Part shown: positions 61,753-64,000 of the stretch, piece after piece | Layout: every line of letters begins with the position of its first letter | Numbering within the stretch: position 1 is the first letter of the stretch | Assembly (NCBI RefSeq): GCF_023074075.1 | Contig: NZ_JADPKT010000084.1 | Span: 1 to 64,000, forward strand | Origin: Bradyrhizobium sp. 138 | GTDB lineage: Bacteria > Pseudomonadota > Alphaproteobacteria > Rhizobiales > Xanthobacteraceae | Length of the DNA stretch: 64,000 bases | Direction: 5' to 3' | Notes under the pieces: generated by a model | Database searches by the model: none | Told to the model about the DNA's origin: nothing | Seen by the model: the letters and a program-made list of their open reading frames with translations, nothing else | Position numbers and translations under genes: made by a program

Positions 61753-62256
61753 TCAGTTCGCGCCCATGAAATCGCGCTTGCCGATCTCGACGCCGTTGTG
61801 GCGCAAAATGCCGTGGGCGGTCGCGCAGTGGAAATAGAAGTTCGGCAGCGAGAACGCGCTCAGGAATTGCTGGCCATTCATCGTGATGGATTTGTCCGGT
61901 CCGGCCGGGAAGGTGACGTCTTTGGTATCGGCGCCCTCGAACTGCTCCGGCTTGAACGACTTCACGTAGTCGATCGTCTTCGCCAGCCGCTGCTTCAATT
62001 CCGCGAAGCTGGTCTCGGTGTCGGGCGTCGAGGGCACCTCGCTGTGCGTCAGCCGCGCGCAGCCCTTGGCGGCGAAATCGCTGACGAGCTGGACCTGCTT
62101 CGACAGTGGCAGCATGTCCGGAAAGAGGCGCGAGCCGAGCAGGACGCTGGGGTCGATCTTCCTGGCCGCGCAATGCGCCTCGGCTTTGGTGAGCAGCCCG
62201 GTCACGCTGTTCAGCATTTGCAAATAGGCGGGGACGACCGCGTCGTAGAAGGACAT
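61753..62256 (-). CDS. DUF1993 family protein
   Basis: A 167-residue protein of the DUF1993 family, whose role is unknown; the fold is DinB-like and helical. It starts SFYDAVVPAYLQMLNSVTGLL and has the family block FHCATAHGILRHNGVEIGKRDFMG at the end. The start ATG at 62256 is the first good one. It is separated from nemA by 177 bases without a recognisable feature, and has no obvious partner. Confidence 0.82.
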   Translation of the reverse strand: MSFYDAVVPAYLQMLNSVTGLLTKAEAHCAARKIDPSVLLGSRLFPDMLPLSKQVQLVSDFAAKGCARLTHSEVPSTPDTETSFAELKQRLAKTIDYVKSFKPEQFEGADTKDVTFPAGPDKSITMNGQQFLSAFSLPNFYFHCATAHGILRHNGVEIGKRDFMGAN

Positions 62257-62364
62257 GTGATGCTCGCTTGTGAATGGGAAATCTCAGGAGAAAACCTGAG
62301 CCACTCACATGGGAGCCTCATGGAAAAATACAATCGCGGGGACTGCTTGTGCAGTGCGAAAATT

Positions 62365-63660
62365 CTACCGCGCCGTCGCCTGGGGCTGTGCCAGCGCTGT
62401 GCCGCCGCGCATGCGGGCCAAGAGCTCGGCGGTCGGCCAGGAATCCGCAGGCAGGCCGTATTTGACCTGCATCGCCTTCACGGCGGCCCGGCTCTGCTGG
62501 CCCAGCACGCCGTCGACCTTGCCGACATTGAAGCCGGCGCGCACCAGCAGCTGCTGCAATTCCTTGAGTTCGTTGAAAGGTAATTGCGCGACCGGCGCCG
62601 GTGGCTTGCGCATCGGCGCGGCACCGGCAATGCGCGAGGCGAGATAGCCCGCGGTGGTCGAATAGATCAGCGAATTATTCCACTCGGTGTAGGCCGCGAA
62701 ATTCGCATAGGCCATGAAGGCCGGCCCAAAGCGCCCCATCGGCAGCAGCACGGACGCCGGCAGATTGTCGTTCGGCAAGGGACGGCCGTCGGGATAGGTG
62801 ACGCCGAGCTGCGCCCATGTCGAGCGCGGCTCCTTCACCGTGAGATCAGTCTTGTCCCACGGCAGGTTCGGCGGCACCTTGATCTCCTCCAGCCACGGCT
62901 CGCCGCGCCGCCACTTCAAGCCGTTGGCGATGTAGTTCGCGGTCGAGCCGATCACGTCGGCAGGCGAGCGCAACAGGTCGCGCCGTCCGTCGCCGTCATA
63001 GTCGACAGCGTAGTTGACGTAATGCACGGGCAGGAACTGGGTCTGCCCGAGCTCGCCGGCCCAGGAGCCGATCATCTCGTCGGGATGCAGGTCGCCGCGG
63101 TCGATGATCTTCAGCGCGGCGATGGTCTCGCCCACGAACATCTCGGAGCGGCGGCAATCATAGGCGAGCGACACCAGCGATTTCAGCGTCGGCAGATTGC
63201 CCATGTTGGCGCCGAAATCGCTCTCCAGTCCCCAGAACGCGGCGATCACCGCCGGCGGCACGCCATATTCCTTCTCGGCGCGCGCGAAGGCGGCAGCGTA
63301 TTGCTTGATGTGCTGCTGGCCGTTCTGCATCCGATAGGGCGCGGCCATGCGTCCCGCGAATTCGGTGAAGAGCTGGCCGAACACGCGCTGGCCGCGGTCG
63401 CGGTTGACGATGCCCTGGTCGTAGACGAGATAGGGCGAGGTCTCCGCGATCGTCCGCTGCGACACGCCGGCAGCCACCGCCTGTTGCTTCACGTCGGCCA
63501 GGAAGCGATCGAAACTCGCGCCGTTGTGGCATGAGGCGGCGCGGGGCGAGGGCGCCTTGGGCGCTGCGGGCTTGGCGGGCGGTGGAAGCATTTGGGCGGA
63601 GGCGGAGGCGGCGCATGCGAGAAGCGCGACGGCCGCGATCAGAAATCGGGTCTGGACCAT
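62365..63660 (-). CDS. Lytic murein transglycosylase (MltB-like) with peptidoglycan-binding domain
   Basis: Cuts the glycan strands of peptidoglycan. It is 431 residues, with a signal peptide (IAAVALLACAASASAQ) so it works in the periplasm. The SLT_2 domain has the catalytic Glu in FWGLESDFGANMG and the later TQFLPVHYVNYAVDYDGDG. A C-terminal peptidoglycan-binding domain of about 55 residues follows (LQQLLVRAGFNVGKVDGVLGQQSRAAVKAMQ in pieces). Ala/Pro-rich linkers flank the two domains. It is a stand-alone gene. Confidence 0.92.
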   Translation of the reverse strand: MVQTRFLIAAVALLACAASASAQMLPPPAKPAAPKAPSPRAASCHNGASFDRFLADVKQQAVAAGVSQRTIAETSPYLVYDQGIVNRDRGQRVFGQLFTEFAGRMAAPYRMQNGQQHIKQYAAAFARAEKEYGVPPAVIAAFWGLESDFGANMGNLPTLKSLVSLAYDCRRSEMFVGETIAALKIIDRGDLHPDEMIGSWAGELGQTQFLPVHYVNYAVDYDGDGRRDLLRSPADVIGSTANYIANGLKWRRGEPWLEEIKVPPNLPWDKTDLTVKEPRSTWAQLGVTYPDGRPLPNDNLPASVLLPMGRFGPAFMAYANFAAYTEWNNSLIYSTTAGYLASRIAGAAPMRKPPAPVAQLPFNELKELQQLLVRAGFNVGKVDGVLGQQSRAAVKAMQVKYGLPADSWPTAELLARMRGGTALAQPQATAR

Positions 63661-63778
63661 AGGGGTTCCGGCGGGGAGGGCAGGCGTGGATTCGCCCGAA
63701 GTTTAGGTGAAGTGATGGCCTCGGGCCATCCCTTCATGCTCTGCCAGCGCAGGAACGCAAGCGGATGTTGTGCGGGAC

Positions 63779-64000
63779 CTAGCCGAACAGCCGCATCAGC
63801 AGAGCTTTCCCGACCGGGAGCGCCCTGACGCCCTGGAAGGCGCGAACATATTCGCCGGCATAGAACGCCCTGATCGCATGCACGCGCGTATCCATGCCTT
63901 CCTCGAACCGCACGGCGAAGCCGTCCGTGGTCCGCCGCACCACGATGGCCGCGATCGGGCGGCCATAGATCCGGCATTCGATCGTGCTGCCCGGTGCCGG
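63779..64000 (-). CDS. 3' end of a gene leaving the window (PilZ-like C-terminal fragment)
   Basis: A partial frame of 73 codons plus stop that enters from the right edge with no start. It reads STIECRIYGRPIAAIVVRRT, then DGFAVRFE and HAIRAFYAGEYVRAFQGVRALP. The pattern of a basic strand followed by GFAVRFE and a short final helix resembles the C-terminal PilZ domain of BcsA-like cellulose synthase glycosyltransferases, but the main domain is outside the window, so this is tentative. The 118-base gap to the transglycosylase gene has no feature. Confidence 0.55.
   Translation of the reverse strand, partial: PAPGSTIECRIYGRPIAAIVVRRTTDGFAVRFEEGMDTRVHAIRAFYAGEYVRAFQGVRALPVGKALLMRLFG

Overview
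The window is a chromosomal segment of a high-GC alphaproteobacterium, most probably Bradyrhizobium or a close relative in the Nitrobacteraceae. The evidence is GC-rich codon use, FixL-type PAS domains, a rhizobial-type glycerol ABC transporter operon (glpDSTPQUV), the CsbD/cupin/FecR gene set, and dispersed palindromic intergenic repeats of kinds I associate with Bradyrhizobium. I see no rRNA, tRNA, CRISPR array, prophage or insertion sequence. Gene density is high and most genes are intact housekeeping or metabolic genes.

Layout. 1-663 is repeat-rich and non-coding, then pgm. 2.4-5.3 kb is a VanA/VanB-type Rieske oxygenase operon with its own GntR regulator and two TGTATACA operators upstream. 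5.5-16.1 kb holds two c-di-GMP enzymes, a membrane protein, a divergent SnoaL-like gene/TetR pair with a double operator, a GMC oxidoreductase, a divergent hemC paralogue facing hemE, and a small hypothetical gene. 16.1-18.9 kb holds slyX, trhO and a gamma-glutamyltransferase gene. 19-23 kb is a paoABC-type periplasmic molybdenum aldehyde oxidoreductase operon. 23-25.5 kb holds FKBP, a frameshifted csbD, a cupin and two VOC-fold genes. 25.6-29 kb has a FecR-domain protein and a Pro/Ser-rich beta-barrel protein, divergent from a GT39 protein O-mannosyltransferase. 29-31 kb is a hybrid histidine kinase with two FixL-like heme PAS domains. 31-36.5 kb holds an OmpA-like protein, small exported or membrane proteins, a YcaQ/AlkX-like glycosylase, an MFS permease and a MazEF-type module. 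36.7-41.7 kb is an RND efflux pair plus TetR. 42-48.9 kb is a flavin reductase and a fatty-acid beta-oxidation operon (fadE-fadI-fadJ-thioesterase). 49-60.3 kb carries a HAD phosphatase and the glycerol regulon (glpR, then a VapC/Phd-type toxin-antitoxin pair on the other strand, then glpDSTPQUV). 60.4-64 kb holds an old-yellow-enzyme reductase, DUF1993, a lytic transglycosylase and the 3' end of a gene that leaves the window.

How the genes work together. The glp block is a complete glycerol uptake and oxidation unit apart from glycerol kinase, which is not seen here. It has a DeoR-type regulator and helically phased CTTTC repeats in front of glpD. The two ATPases GlpS and GlpT have complementary motif losses, which predicts one consensus and one degenerate ATP site. 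The fad block performs acyl-CoA dehydrogenation, hydration/dehydrogenation, thiolysis and acyl-CoA hydrolysis. The FecR/beta-barrel pair next to a protein O-mannosyltransferase suggests, by inference only, a surface protein whose Ser/Pro-rich stalk is a glycosylation target.

The most interesting signals are the tandem FixL-like heme PAS kinase, the asymmetric GlpS/GlpT ATPase pair, the putative mannosyltransferase/Ser-Pro stalk cassette, a perfect CRP-type palindrome before the OmpA gene, several well-formed operators, and two one-base insertions (csbD, thioesterase start codon) that are either real lesions or sequence errors.
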